Below are positions 40,155-51,631 of a stretch of DNA of 64,000 bases, in pieces; the first letter of the stretch is position 1; each line of letters begins with the position of its first letter. A program made the translations under genes and the position numbers. The notes under the pieces are model-generated. The model ran no database searches. It saw nothing but the letters and a program-made list of their open reading frames with translations, and was not told the origin of the DNA. Source of the DNA: Durusdinium trenchii (Eukaryota; Sar; Dinophyceae; Suessiales; Symbiodiniaceae); NCBI GenBank assembly GCA_963970005.1, contig CAXAMN010001248.1, forward strand, positions 20,815-84,814, written 5' to 3'.

Positions 40155-41346
40155 TCACTTCAAAGTGCCAGCAACCTTCATCCTGGCTCCGTAGTATGAG
40201 GCGTCGGTGAAGGCGATGAAGGACCCGATCTCCATGTCCTCGACTCCTATCTCGTGGACTGCAACCTCGCCGCCCTCCTTCCAGAGCTCCCGAAGACCAG
40301 GAGCTCCGTCCACGGGCCCATGAACAGGCCTCCTCAACACCCCTATAGCTGCCGGCCTCAACCTCACTCCTCTTGCTCTTGCCTTGGCTGCAGCTTTCCC
40401 TTCTGCTCTGGCTTTTGGGGCCATTGCTAATGCCAACCTGCAAGTCGACGTTGAACTCCTCGTTCACGATGCTTGACTCCTTTCGAGCCTCGTCGCCTTT
40501 TCTCAGGGGCGCCTGCCTCCGAGTGCGATCTCGACCTCGAAGGTGGTCCTCGTCGGCCTCGAGCGTCGCTGCTATGATAGCCTGGTGGGGGATGGCTTGG
40601 TGACCTGGGTCTCCTAGGCGGGGATGGTGGTTTTGGCAATGTTTGCTGACCGTCCCTTTCGGGGCCGGTACAAGGCCAAGGGGTCCTCGTCGCTCTGGGA
40701 CCTCCGGTGGCGGTGGTGGTACCTCGGCTGGTAACTCACTGGGAGGTTCAACACCGGCCTCCTCCTCCGGTGCTGCCTCAACTGCCTCTTCCTTTGGCGC
40801 TGGGCTCTTCTCCTTTGCTGCCTTCTTCTCTCTCCTTCGTCGCCTACGATCCTTTTGCTCAGGACCTCGGCTTATATGCTTCCTCTTCCTCTTCTTTTTT
40901 GGTTTGTCTGTCTCTTCACCTTCTGCTTTGACCACACCTTCAACCCCTTCGGGCTGCAGTTCCCCTACTCCGGGGGGTGCCTGCTCTCCCTTCTTCTCGT
41001 CCTCCTCGGTCTTCACGAACTCCACGGCCTCCTTCTCCGACTCAAGCAACCGACCAACGACAGGGGCCAGAGGCTCCCCGAGTGGCCCGGCGGTCTTGGG
41101 TGCTGTCGCCGCCTCAGAAGGTCCAGATTCCTGCCGCTCCTTCTCAAGGATAGGTGCCGCTTCCTCCGCAAGGTCCGTAAGAGCCCCCACGCACGACCGC
41201 AGGATTTCCAACCCACGACTTTCTTGGCTCCTCACCAAGAAGCCACCGCAGTATAGGTCCCGAATCCGGCGGATGGACCTGCAGCCGGCGCAACTTACGG
41301 CACCCTCTTCGTGCTCGAAGGTCAAGCACAAGCGGCACCGAACCAT
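40155..41346 (-). pseudogene. N-terminal ORF of the DIRS-like element (zinc finger, KE-rich), frameshifted
   Basis: It starts MVRCRLCLTFEHEEGAVSC and continues AGCRSIRRIRDLYCGG, a four-Cys zinc-binding motif (C-x2-C, C-x2-C). Glu/Lys/Pro-rich sequence follows. The likely coding path leaves the first frame near 40640 (PKPPSPPRRPRSPSHPPP) and changes again near 40430 (MAPKARAEGKAAAKARARG), ending at the TGA before 40154. I infer two frameshifts from composition only. Confidence 0.55.
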
Positions 41347-41355
41347 TCAAAGTCC

Positions 41356-41424
41356 AGCTTGATGAAAAACACTGCGGAATCAAAGATACATTGAAGCTTC
41401 TTATCTAACAGGGCCGTAGAGTCA
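41356..41424 (-). repeat. Split direct repeat A1 (5' end of the element)
   Basis: It matches A2 at 33812-33879 over about 68 bp. It marks the 5' boundary of the DIRS-like element. Confidence 0.85.
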
Positions 41425-44400
41425 TTGCTTGGGACTTCACAGCTCAGGCATGGGCTTCAGCTTCAGCTGAACAACTGTGATCACTCTCATCAACCTTCAT
41501 TTCCTGACTGCGACAACGAATCCGCCCATTGGCGCGCATCTTGCAACCTGATCCATGAGCGCACCTGCCCGACAAGTCCCAGTCCGACCACCAAACGACC
41601 AACTCTTGAACAAAAGTGTGCCTAATTATGTATATGGAATCATATGGCCTATGTTGATGTTTTGGCCGCCCATTTAGGCCCATCAAACAACCACACGGAC
41701 CCCCGCAGCCACCCCCACCAGGCGGCCACTCATCCACTGAAGGCAAACGAGGAGCCGAATCCACAGAAATGTCCTGGGCAGCTGACTCTTGGGGGGGCAC
41801 ACTGGTAGGGGAATCAGCTTGCGGTAGAACTGTTGTGTGTGTGTGTGTGTCAAGGAGTTTTCTTCCATGCTGGTTTTGCTTCGCACTTTGGCCTGCGATT
41901 CAGGGGGCGTCTTACATCACATCTAGATGCCTTGGAAGTCCATAAACCGGTCAGCCCTGACTGCATGGGACCAGCAGGTTGGGACCCAAAAGCCTTGATG
42001 GCGTAGAGTACAACCGCATCTCTGCACCAACGTCTCCTCCGGTTGAAGGAACCAAAATTTCATCTCCAACACTGACAGGCAGTTGTGCACCCCAAATGTT
42101 AATTGTATGGCCAACTCCACTGGCAACCTTCTCTGCTCCGTGCTGGAGCGCTTGTCAAAGCTGCTTTTGGCACGAACGGAAGATGAGCTCGAACCGACCA
42201 AGGTTTCTCCCCCTCAATGGCCCCGCCGCCACCTGTGAGATGAGCGGCTTTGGTGGATGCAGCAAAGCTGTCTATGTACAGGTTCATGCGCAGCTCCTTC
42301 GGATCTGTAATGGAGCTGGTGCTCCTGGCCAGTGGGGCGGGGAGGAAGAGGGTCATCCAGAATTGGCGATTCAACATGTGAGTTGGTTGGCACATGTCTC
42401 ATGTTCCCTCACGGTTCCCATAATAAAGGTACATATAGAAACGTATGCCTGTCGACCCGTCCGACCTACCAAGGCCGTTGTTTAAAGCAGCATGACCGGT
42501 TCACCAGTGCAAGGCGGGGGAACCGGCCCCGGGCCGGTTCTGCACAGCAAAAGATATACGGTTTGCCTGGTCACCCTCAGTCTTTCTACACTCCCCGAAG
42601 CCTCAGCACAAAGTTGCGCATGTTGCCGTCTCCAAGCATTTGAAGACCCCAGAGCTCATCCGCCTTGATGCGTGCAATGCGCGCGGCCTCCTGGCATCCA
42701 CCAGAGCGAAAATCCGAGGCTTCCAAGACCAATGGGCTTCATGAGATCCACGCAAGTGTACAAAGGCAGTGCGACCACCGGACCTCATGATGTCATGATC
42801 CAACAGCCTGAAACACTTGATCCAACTCTAAACACACGGAGCACCATGTTACAACCTCAGCCCCAGGCACTCCAAGGCACACCCAGAATCCTTCTAGATT
42901 CCCTAGATGATCTCCTAGCCTAGCAGTTTGCGCCTTAAATACCGTAAAAAGTACAATGTATGAGGCCTTCGGAACCAGGTTCAGTTGTCCAAGCACACTG
43001 GCCACAAAAATATGTAAACGCAGGCAACACGTGGTTTACAAGCCTTCCAGGACGTGCTGCCACGTCCGTTCCTCTTTGCTCCTGCCGGACCTCCTCCGGA
43101 ACCTCGATCAACACGGGCTGGGTGGAGACCACGGTCCAATCTTCGCAGCGATCCTTGCTTGGCGAAGAAAACAAAGGGATTGGAGAAACAGAAGGCCTGA
43201 GGTGAAGGATGGCCAACCGTGTCATATCTGACGATAAGGGTCTGGCTGAGGTGTTTCACAATGCAAAAGTCCGAGCAAAAAACTGGGAACCCCATCCCTG
43301 AGCGCCAAACCAGAAGGTCGCTGGTCTCCGAAAAGCTCCCGGCCAGTTGCATGAAGGGGGCGCCTGGAAGACACAGGAAACCATCTGGACTGGCGCATCA
43401 AAGACCACTCGCCTAGGCACCTCTCTGAGCTGCCTAGTTAGTAGCCTTGAACATCCGGAACGATCAAGCCAAAGAATCGCTTCATTGCGATCCAAAACAC
43501 TGGTTCAAAAATCCATGCCAAAACCGTTTCCGCGGGGGGGACCATGACAACCCGCAGTTTGACTCCCATGCCTTCTGCGAAGTGCCCAAACAATCCAAAG
43601 ACCGCCAGCAGTTTCCCTTCGTCCTGATGGTATTTCGTCTGCTCGGGACCAAGCTCACACCTTTGCTTTGAGAAAACAACATGGAAAAAAGATGCTTAAA
43701 ACAGCCTTGCTTTCGCCCCCGCAGTCCTCATCATCACAAAGCACGAAGCGTGAGCGCGCCACCCCACCATTGCGGTAATGCTCCTGAACGGCCGGAGATC
43801 AGGAACCGTCGTCCTGTCCTTTTCTCTATATGTTTCTATCCCTCGCTCTATCTCTATCTCTATCTCTTATCTCTTATCTCTTATCTTAATCTCTCTTATC
43901 TTAATCTCTCTGCCTCTATTTCTGTCACGAATGCGAGGCAGAAGAGCAGAAGAGCAGTGAAACACATGGCACTTCACAGGCATTTCATCGGCTACTACGG
44001 CGGTACGGAGCAACATTCGTTGTTCGGTTCTTTGAGTCTTTTTAGTCCGGCACGGCTCCAAGCCTGGTATGAATTTATGTAAATATGCTTCAACACCGGC
44101 ACCCGGGAAGGTCCCAAAACCAGTCAGCACGAGCTTGGCATCGCTCGGAAGCAGCTCCTTTCGGAGTCTGGCCCCATGGAACTTGGCGGGTTCCAGGGCC
44201 CTTTCGCGGGAGGAGACGATCCTCGGAGTGAGCGAGAGATGCCAGGGGCTGGTGGTGTCCGTCATCTGGTGAAGGTGTCATCCAACAATCGAAAATCCGC
44301 TCAGTCCATGGTTGTCACGAAATCACGCGCCAAGGCGAACCAAGGTACAAATCTGCCTGGTTGTCTCCAGTGCCTCTCTGCAGTTTCAAGCTGAAGGTGA

Positions 44401-45547
44401 TCGAACTCCTCCAATGTTGGGACGCCGCTTGTTGCATAGTTGGTGTTCCCTTTCTTTGGACTGGCATGTGCCATAAGAACGGGCATGGTTAGATCATCTT
44501 GATGGACAACAATGCAGGTCCATTGTTCAATATCGTTCTGTGAAACACACTTGCATCTTTATGATGTTTCTTTGGTTGAGCAGTCCTCTCTGCAGCCACC
44601 CAGGCTTCGACCAACCGCCGGCGAATGGAATCCTTAGCGCCGGACGGCCTGTGTGAACAAACCGCCTGGTCGATCATCTCAACCTGCTTCCAACGCACAC
44701 ACGCAGAACCACCCGTACCACCCACCCGAATCCAACCAAGCCACCTCCAGTGCACAAGGTTGGGAAGTCAGCCGTAACAGGAGGCCGGCAACCTGATCAT
44801 GCAAAGCCAGCTCCAATGTTAAGCCGCACCACACAAGAGCTATCCACTTAGCCAGTCTGGGTGGGGGAGCCTGGCTGCAACATGAAGCAACATCGACCCT
44901 CACTGACAATTGACCCGCTCCAAATTCGGCCCTTCAGCCCTTAGCCTGCCGGATGCGGGCCAGGCATCGACGGAGCAGCCAGCAACACCCCATAGCTGGA
45001 TACCAGGGGCGTCATCAATTCCGATGCATGAAAAATGCTGTCAAGCTGGCTGTGGCGGTTTGATAGTCACAAGGGTTTCTTACAATAACTCGTTTGTTGC
45101 AACAAGCAGCCTGTCACCCTTGCATGCGGACACGTTTAACTTCGGCTGTGAACGTTGACCCCTCGCTTCCTCCCTTTGGACACAAATGTTTTGGCCGGAA
45201 ACAGGGCCACACAACAAATACTGTCAAAACGGCACAACCATGGACCAATTGTTCGCACCTTCACGTGTCACAGCGCAATGAAAGGAACGCCACCGCCGGC
45301 TGATTTCTTGGCTCTTTCACACACGCGCTCGCCTTTCCCGAGCCAACGCAAACACACGAGGAACCATCCATGCCAGGTGCATTGTCATATTACCAGCGAA
45401 GTGCAATCCGCGAAAAGCACATGGACGACACGTCAACAGCGCATAACCAAAAAGCACCAGCTGCCAGAAAAAACTGGCTCCATTTTGTTCTTCGTGTGAA
45501 AAACCACAGCGCTCCAACACGCCTTTTTCATCTGTACCGGCACGGCC
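41425..45547. other. Mostly unassigned; weak minus-strand exon candidates and microsatellites
   Basis: A (GT)n run lies at 41833-41850 and a TATCTC-type array at 43845-43915. Minus-strand stretches look mildly coding near 42620-42780 (WKPRIFALVDARRPRALH), 43000-43160 (DWTVVSTQPVLIEVPEEV) and 44080-44200 (KLVLTGFGTFPGAGVEAY), but I could not join them into a gene. Confidence 0.3.
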
Positions 45548-45919
45548 TCAGGTGGTCACGTGTCTCCTCCCATGGTCCTTCGTCGTCCTCATGAATTTCA
45601 CACACCCCGGACTGTGACATGCGTGACAGTTTGTACTCTCGCTGTGCACGCTTAGCATCAAGCATGTTCTGCTCTTCCATGGTGGCCCGTTGGAAACAGT
45701 AAAGAGTTCAGCTGCACGGGTGCTGCTGCCTGCCCTTTCCTGCTTCTGGTTCTTCCACTTGAGTGGTGTCACCGGGGTGATTTTGCCTCCACGCATTGCC
45801 TTTGCAGTGGCACAAACCATGTATGCAGATTGACTCTTCAAGTCGGTTTCCGTAGCCCAAGATGCATCTGCTGTCACCAAGATGGTGAGTTGTTGTAAAT
45901 CAATTAGCACAACTTTCAC
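45548..45919 (-). pseudogene. Ty1/copia RNase H fragment
   Basis: The frame reads TILVTADASWATETDLKSQS then AYMVCATAKAM, the start of a copia RNase H with its catalytic Asp in ADAS. It belongs to the element whose RT lies upstream at 45938-49684. Confidence 0.6.
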
Positions 45920-45937
45920 AGAAACATCTTTGACATC

Positions 45938-46340
45938 TCATGTTTCTGCTACTGTTTCAACTGTTCCATGTTGTATGTTCTGTTGGATCTTCGCTGTCAT
46001 TGCGGCCAGGTCTGGCCTGGTAGCTGTGACCAGTCCAAACCGCCAGCTATACCCCGTAGTTGACTCTTTTCTGGTCAGTGGTTGGTCCTTTTCTCTTCGT
46101 CGTTCTCTACTAATCTTGGCGGTATTCAACTTCTCTGCATACTCCTTCTGTTCAATGATGAAGTCTTCGTTGGTCCCGTGAATTTGCCTGCCCAGAAATT
46201 CCCCACCGTCAGTCTTCCAATTTTTGAAAGGATACATAGCCCTGAGCTTGTCTGCAGTGTTCTGCTTGAACAGGTAATGAAAACAAGATGGAGCCCACGA
46301 ACCCGAATGCAAACACGTTCGAAAAGCTACATATGTCCAA
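45938..46340 (-). pseudogene. Ty1/copia reverse transcriptase, C-terminal part
   Basis: The frame reads LRAMYPFKNWKTDGGEFLG and RQIHGTNEDFIIEQKEYAEK, then RFGLVTATRPDLAAMTAKI. This is the copia RT-RNase H connection (FLG-x-x-I, I-x-Q-x-x-Y, RPD). It is cut off at about 46340 by the minisatellite. Confidence 0.65.
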
Positions 46341-46344
46341 ATGA

Positions 46345-47130
46345 CACTCTTGTTGGACACTCTTGTGGGACACTCTTCTGGGACACTCTTGTCGGACACT
46401 CTTGTGCGACACTCTTGTAGGAAACTCTTGTGGGTCACTCTTGTAGGACACTCTTGCGGAACACTCTTACAGGACACTCTTGTGGGACACTCTTGTGGGA
46501 CACTCTTGTAGGACACTCTTGCGGGACACTCTTGTAGGACACTCTTGTGGGACACTCTTGTAGGACACTCTTGTGGGTCTCTCTTGTGGGTCACTCTTCT
46601 GGGACACTCTCTTGTGAGACACTCTTGTACGACACTCTTGTGGGTCACTCTTACACGACGCTCTTGTAGGACACTCCTTGTGGGACACTCTTATAGGACA
46701 CTCTTGTGGGTCACTCTTATGGGACACTCTGGTCGGACATTCTTGTGGGACACTCTTGTGAGACACTCTTGTAGGACACTCTTGTGGGTCACTCTTACAG
46801 GAAACTCTTGTGGGACACGCTTGTGGGGCACTCTTGCAGGACACTCTTGTAGGACACTCTTGTGGGACACTCTCGTGGGACACTCTTGTTTGACACTCTT
46901 GTAGGAAACTCTTGCGGGACACTCTTATAGGACACTCTTGTGGGACACTCTTGTGGGACACTCTTGTAGGACACTCTTGTGGGTCACTCTTGTAGGAAAC
47001 TCTTGTGGGACACTCTTACAGGACTCTTGTGGGATACCCTTACAGGACACTCTTGTAGGACACTCTTGGGTCACTCTTATGGGCCACTCTTGTCGGACAC
47101 TCTTGTGAGACACTCTTGTGAGACACTCAA
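46345..47130 (+). repeat. 13-bp minisatellite (about 60 copies)
   Basis: The consensus unit is ggacactcttgtg, with variation mostly in the last three bases and at position 3-4. Because 13 is not a multiple of 3, it translates as a 13-residue repeat (on the minus strand CPTRVSHKSVPQE) and stays open in several frames. I do not call it coding. Confidence 0.95.
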
Positions 47131-47660
47131 CGAGCGTTTCGCACGAGACTTCCTCAAAAAGTCACACGTCAAGTCTCCAAAACGAGCGTTTCGTAGGAGA
47201 CATCCTCAAAAACTCACACGTCAAAGTCTGCAAAACGAGCGTTTCGTACGAGACTTACAAACACCCATCGGAGCACACACGTCACGCAGCCCTGCCAAGC
47301 AGTTTCGCGATTCCAGCCCCTCCAGACAACACCCGCTCACACGCCAATCCCAATGGGACAGCGACATTCACCTCTACAAAGGCACGCTTCGAGGCTGCAA
47401 AACGAGCGTTTCGTACGAGACTTCCTCCAAAAGTCACGCGTCAAGTCTCCAAAAGGAGCGTTTCGTACGAGACATCCTCCAAAAGTCACACGTCAAGTCT
47501 CCAAAACGAGCGTTTCGTACGAGACTTCCTCAAAAAGTCACACGTCAAGTCTCCAAAACGAGCGTTTCGTACGAGACATCCTCAAAAACTCACATGTCAA
47601 AGTCTGCAAAACGAGCGTTTCGTACAAGACTTCCTCCAAAAGTCAAGCGGAAACACCCAT
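47131..47660 (+). repeat. 52-bp tandem repeat (about 8 copies)
   Basis: The unit begins acgagcgtttcgtacgag, continues acttcctcaaaaagtcac and ends acgtcaagtctccaaa. It contains the palindrome TCGTACGA. Alternate copies read cttc or catc, and some read aactcac, suggesting a two-unit higher-order repeat. A 130-bp non-repeat spacer (47252-47400) interrupts it. Confidence 0.9.
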
Positions 47661-47990
47661 CGGAGCCGCAGCCCTGCCAAGCAGTTTCGCGATTCCGGCC
47701 CCTCCAAACAACATCCGCTCACAGGCCAATCCCAATGTGACAGCGACATTCACCTCTACCACAACTCACAACCTCACGATTCCCTGCGCGTGCCACGACT
47801 CTTTCCGCGTCCACACGTCTAACGCGCACAAAGTACTGCGCCTGCCACGAAATGTCACCTCCGTCACACCTCGCAACCTCACGATTCCCTGCGCCTGCCA
47901 CGAGAATCGCACTTCCACGCCTCAAAACCCGCACAAAATACTGCGCCTGCCACGAAAGGTGACAATATCATCTCATGTGAGCTTCAACAA
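47661..47990 (+). repeat. Short degenerate repeats between the satellites
   Basis: The stretch at 47726-47760 repeats the one at 47340-47377 (caatcccaatg then acagcgacattcacctctac). From 47768 the phrases aacctcacgattccctgcgc and tactgcgcctgccacgaaa each occur twice. Confidence 0.7.
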
Positions 47991-48764
47991 AATTTGCACC
48001 ACACCACACGTTTGGAATGATTTCGACCCGTTCTGAGCACACTCCCATCCACCAAAATCGCCATTTCAGCTGAGACTTGTCACAAAAACAGAGCTTTGAC
48101 GCCACACCCTGAAACGCAAATCCCAATGGCACGGCCACATCCAACACCCCAAAAAAACGACTCTCCAAACGCTAATCCCAATGGAACTGCGCAGAAAACT
48201 GCGGATCTCACAAAACGCTGCGCCTGTGCAGCGAAATGCATCACGTTTCTTGCGCGACATGTCATTTTCATGCAAATCACAATGTAATAGCGGCGCAAAC
48301 TGACACGTGACACATCCATGAAAAGTCACTTGCAAAAGCTTCTCCCAATGGCCTCGAATTTGAGACGCGACGACGGCGACAAGCGACGAGAGACGACGAC
48401 AGACGACGAGAGACGACGACACGACGCAAGCCATGCAAACACAGCTCCAACCCCCAGACCCCCAACTATAAACGGGAACCCTTCGCTACGCATTTGCGAA
48501 AAACATGGATCCAAGCAGAACTGCTTGAGCCCCAAAACAAGGCGGTCGGCGGCACCAGGGCTTTAGCTCTACTTATGGTTTCTGCGTCTCTCTCTCTCTC
48601 TCTCCCCCCCGCTGTTTTAACAGGCCAATGCGCACCAGCAGTGTTGAAGTGCGTGCTTTGCCTCCTGGCATCAGATCACGTTTTACAGTCAAACCCGGTG
48701 AGCAAAAAAGAAGTCAAACATGACAAAACTACAAGTATAGACAAGTATGTGATGCTAAACACAG

Positions 48765-49080
48765 GACACTCTTGCGAGACACTCTTGTAGGGCACTCTTG
48801 TACGACACTCTCGCGGGATACTCTCGCGGGACACTCTTGTGGGACGCTCTTGCGGGACATTCTTGTATGACAACCACTCTTGTGGGGCACTCTTGCGAAA
48901 CAGTCTTGTAGGGAACTCTTGTTGGACACTCCGGCGGGACACCCTCGTAGGACACTCTTGTTGGACATTCTTGTGGGGCACTCTTGTAGGACACTTTTTT
49001 GGCGCAGTCTTGTAGGACATTCTTGTCGGGCATTGTTGTGGGACACTCTTGCGGGGCACTCTTGTGGGACACTCTTGGGT
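48765..49080 (+). repeat. 13-bp minisatellite, second block (about 24 copies)
   Basis: It has the same unit as 46345-47130 and the same orientation, more diverged. It ends directly at the truncated copia RT. Confidence 0.9.
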
Positions 49081-49089
49081 ACTCAAAAC

Positions 49090-49684
49090 TCGACACGCTC
49101 TCACATTGGAAAAAGTCTGAGCTCTGCTTCGCCTTTGCCTCCGCTTGGGTTGAGCTTCTTGTCAGCGTGTCACGCCACGCCTTTGGTGCGTCGGCCAGTC
49201 CATATACTGCTTACTCCGCCATCAACAGGCTTCCCTCTGCGACTCCTGGCATTCCACCTGGTGGTGGTTCAATGTACAAGGGTCCTTCGTCTCGGTGTAG
49301 CTGATTTCGTTAGAGGAAAGCACTTTCCACGTCTCCGATGTTGAGTGGCCAGTTCATTGATGCACTGACTTGTAGGACAAGGCTAAGAGCTACTGTGGGC
49401 GCCTGTTTCTCGATCTTGCGCAGATCCGGGTCCTTATCCCTGGTGCACCATCTTGTTTTCTTCTTGAATTTTCCGGGTTCTTTCTCATCTGGCTTCTCTG
49501 TGATCACGAATCGCGAGGGAAGGATCCTTCCTTTCCTCCGTCTGATTTGGTGAGCTTCATGCGGAGGGATGATCTTCAAGGCCTTGTGCTTGAACAGTTT
49601 TTCCAGTTCAGCTCCTTTGCTCTCTTCCAGAAACACGTTCTCCATCTGGAATGCCTGACCCTGGTTCAGGCATCTTTGTCTCAA
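49090..49684 (-). pseudogene. Ty1/copia reverse transcriptase, N-terminal part
   Basis: The frame shows KTRWCTRDKDPDLRKIEKQA, then NWPLNIGDVESAFL, RT motif A. After a frameshift and a stop it continues LYIEPPPGGMPGV and AVYGLADAPKAWRDTL, the copia ALYGLKQAPRAW box. It stops at the second minisatellite block, so the YVDD region is missing. Confidence 0.7.
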
Positions 49685-50222
49685 AAACAGAATGTCCTGT
49701 CCACTGCTGCAGCTCTGGGCGGTATTGCGTTGGCTCGAGGAAGATCTCGTCAGTCACGACTTGGTATCCATCAACACCCTCTGTTCGAATCAGAAAACAT
49801 CGTTTGCCTGTCAAACATTGCAGTGGAATTGGACACGTCTTCTCACGCGGCCTGAATGGCCCCTGTTAATGTCCGTGGAACCGAATCAAGACTCCATCTT
49901 CCGTCTGTCCAGCGTCCTGCCTCTAACTCTGTTTGGCGTGTTTCGTTGTTGGTTCTGTTTGGTCTCACGCCTGCGTCAAGTCTGCTGAGGTCTTAGTCAG
50001 TGGTGTTTCACGGACTGGTCCATGGCTGCTGATGCTTCCTGCTTCTGCCGGCGGTGTCTAAATATAGGCCAGCAGCTTTAGAGACCCACGGAATTCCGGA
50101 CACCGCTTGCCGTAGGTCCCTCGTAGGGTTGAATGTTCTTCAACGCGTTGAAGAAAATTTGAGGGGACAGGGCCGGACAGGGTAGGACGGCGCAGACGAA
50201 AAAACCACAGGTCATTTTCGTT

Positions 50223-50426
50223 TTGGAACAACGTAGCTTGCAGTCGAACGAGGCTGCTGTGATTCCGTGTTGTATCGCCGGTCGACAAGTGTTGATTCAG
50301 GTGGCGGTTCTTCCTGGAAGTGCGGCGGTCACCCCCGAAGAAGCAATGCCAGAGCCGGCAACACAACAAACGACCCCTCCCACAACACTGATCTTGAAAA
50401 AATTGCCTTCCACTGGTCAAGCGTGA
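50223..50426 (+). pseudogene. Retroelement protease-like fragment
   Basis: The frame includes AAVIPCCIAGRQVLIQVAV, then LPGSAAVTP, resembling the stretch between catalytic Asp and flap in copia/gypsy-type proteases of dinoflagellates. It is short and shifted after TP. The assignment is tentative. Confidence 0.3.
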
Positions 50427-50953
50427 CGGAACGCGGCGTGTCGGCGCTCCAAAACCAACCACTACAGGGTGCCTCCCACGAACTTGCGGTATCGGAGCGG
50501 CCTTAAATGGTTTGAACAAAGGGGCGCAATCGTGATTTGAAAGTTCACCTGCGGCCACCACCATGTGACAAGAGGCAACCAGTGTGGCACACCGGGCCTA
50601 AAAATTGCCTGGCACCGCGGTAGCGATAAAAGGTTTTACCTAGTACGAAAACGAAACCGCCTGATGAGCTCCCTCATTTCCACCATAAGTAGCCCATGAG
50701 GTTTGAACTCAGGAACAATATATATATATGAAAATACATATCAATCTTCTCAGCAATAGTTCTTATATGTTCTTATTGACCATCCTCCTCTGCTTATGTT
50801 TCCGCGAACTGGGTGCAGGGGCATCTTCGCCGCGGACTGCTCTTGATGGAAGGTGATGTCCTTATAAGAGCAAAACACGTGGAACATACCTGCCTCAAAC
50901 ACTGCCAACTCACCAACTGCAATCCGTACCTGCATAGCAGCTCCTGAAGCCCA

Positions 50954-51631
50954 TCAGTGTTGGCGAGGACCTGGGCGCGGACAAATCAAAGATCCATCAC
51001 TGATCAGCTGCAAAGGGCTGAGGTCCCGACATTCCGAAAACATCGGCCAATGGCCATAACTTTTTTCGCATCCTTTCAGGGTGATTGAGCGCGTCCACAA
51101 AAATAGCCACAGCGCACTCTTGCTGACTCGGAACCTGGGGCGTCCGAATCGGTCCGGTGCCTCAGCTCCGGGTGCGGCGGGGAAAGCAAAGACGACGCAA
51201 AGGCGTGCATGGCCGCATGGGTGAGTATGGCTGTCCATCTGGCGAGCAAAGCGGTAGTCGTGTGCCAGGAGGCTCAAGAACTGGGTTGCTTCGTGGCTCC
51301 ATCGTCCTCCTACTTCGATAGCCAAAACGACAAGCCGGCAGCGACGTGATCGTCGGAGTTCTGGGTAGGCCCTTTCCTTGGATTTTCTGGCATCTTGGAG
51401 TGCAGCTCCAGCATAGCTCCCCCCACGGCGTCGTGGTTCCCCTGTGCTGGTCAGGGGCGACACGAGTGTGGTATCGACCGCGAGTTGCGAGCCGTTCCAA
51501 AATGCTAGCCTATTGGCGATGACTTCGGTTCTTCTGTCATCAACCCGGTGCGCTGCCGGAAGGTTGAGATCAGCCAATCGTGTGTTTTGAGTGACTCGCG
51601 CCTGCTTCCCGGCACACTCTGGCTGCGGCAT
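50954..51631 (-). pseudogene. C-terminal, possibly PD-(D/E)XK nuclease, domain of the non-LTR element
   Basis: The frame includes LAVDTTLVSPLTSTGEP, then KSKERAYPEL, RRCRLVVLAIEVGGRWSHEA, and FLSLLAHDYR. The pattern D...K..YPEL...EVGGRxSxEA is consistent with a restriction-like fold. I recall the same block from other dinoflagellate predicted proteins, but no search was possible. Confidence 0.4.

Larger units (their letters stand above)
33499..41424 (-). mobile_element. DIRS-order (PAT/Ngaro-like) tyrosine-recombinase retrotransposon with captured DNMT3-like methyltransferase
   Basis: The 7.9-kb element reads on the minus strand: A1, gag-like ORF with zinc fingers and SR/KE-rich tail, RT, RNase H first strand, cytosine-C5 methyltransferase, rest of RNase H, tyrosine recombinase, then B1-A2-B2. 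The termini are split direct repeats rather than LTRs, the signature of PAT/Ngaro-like DIRS elements, which insert through a circular intermediate by a tyrosine recombinase and make no target-site duplication. No duplication is seen at the ends (tatat|aaagaag and gagtca|ttgc). Several frameshifts and one in-frame stop show this copy is dead, but every domain is still readable. DNMT capture by dinoflagellate retrotransposons has been published; I am not certain which retrotransposon class was described. Confidence 0.85.

Noticed and set aside
38692-41362. Plus-strand ORFs up to 239 aa within the element
   Set aside because: They are antisense of the Lys/Glu/Ser-rich gag-like region, which has zinc fingers on the minus strand.
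46467-46961. Repeat proteins of 80-165 aa on both strands (CPTRVSHKSV repeats)
   Set aside because: They are translations of the 13-bp satellite, open in several frames at once. There is no sign of coding constraint.
46345-47130. CRISPR-like array of short repeats
   Set aside because: The 13-bp units are directly adjacent with no unique spacers, and the surroundings are eukaryotic. It is a minisatellite.
46979-48036. 230-250-aa plus-strand ORFs (SVSYETSSKSHTSSL repeats)
   Set aside because: They are frame-shifting translations of the 52-bp repeat; three overlapping frames are equally open.
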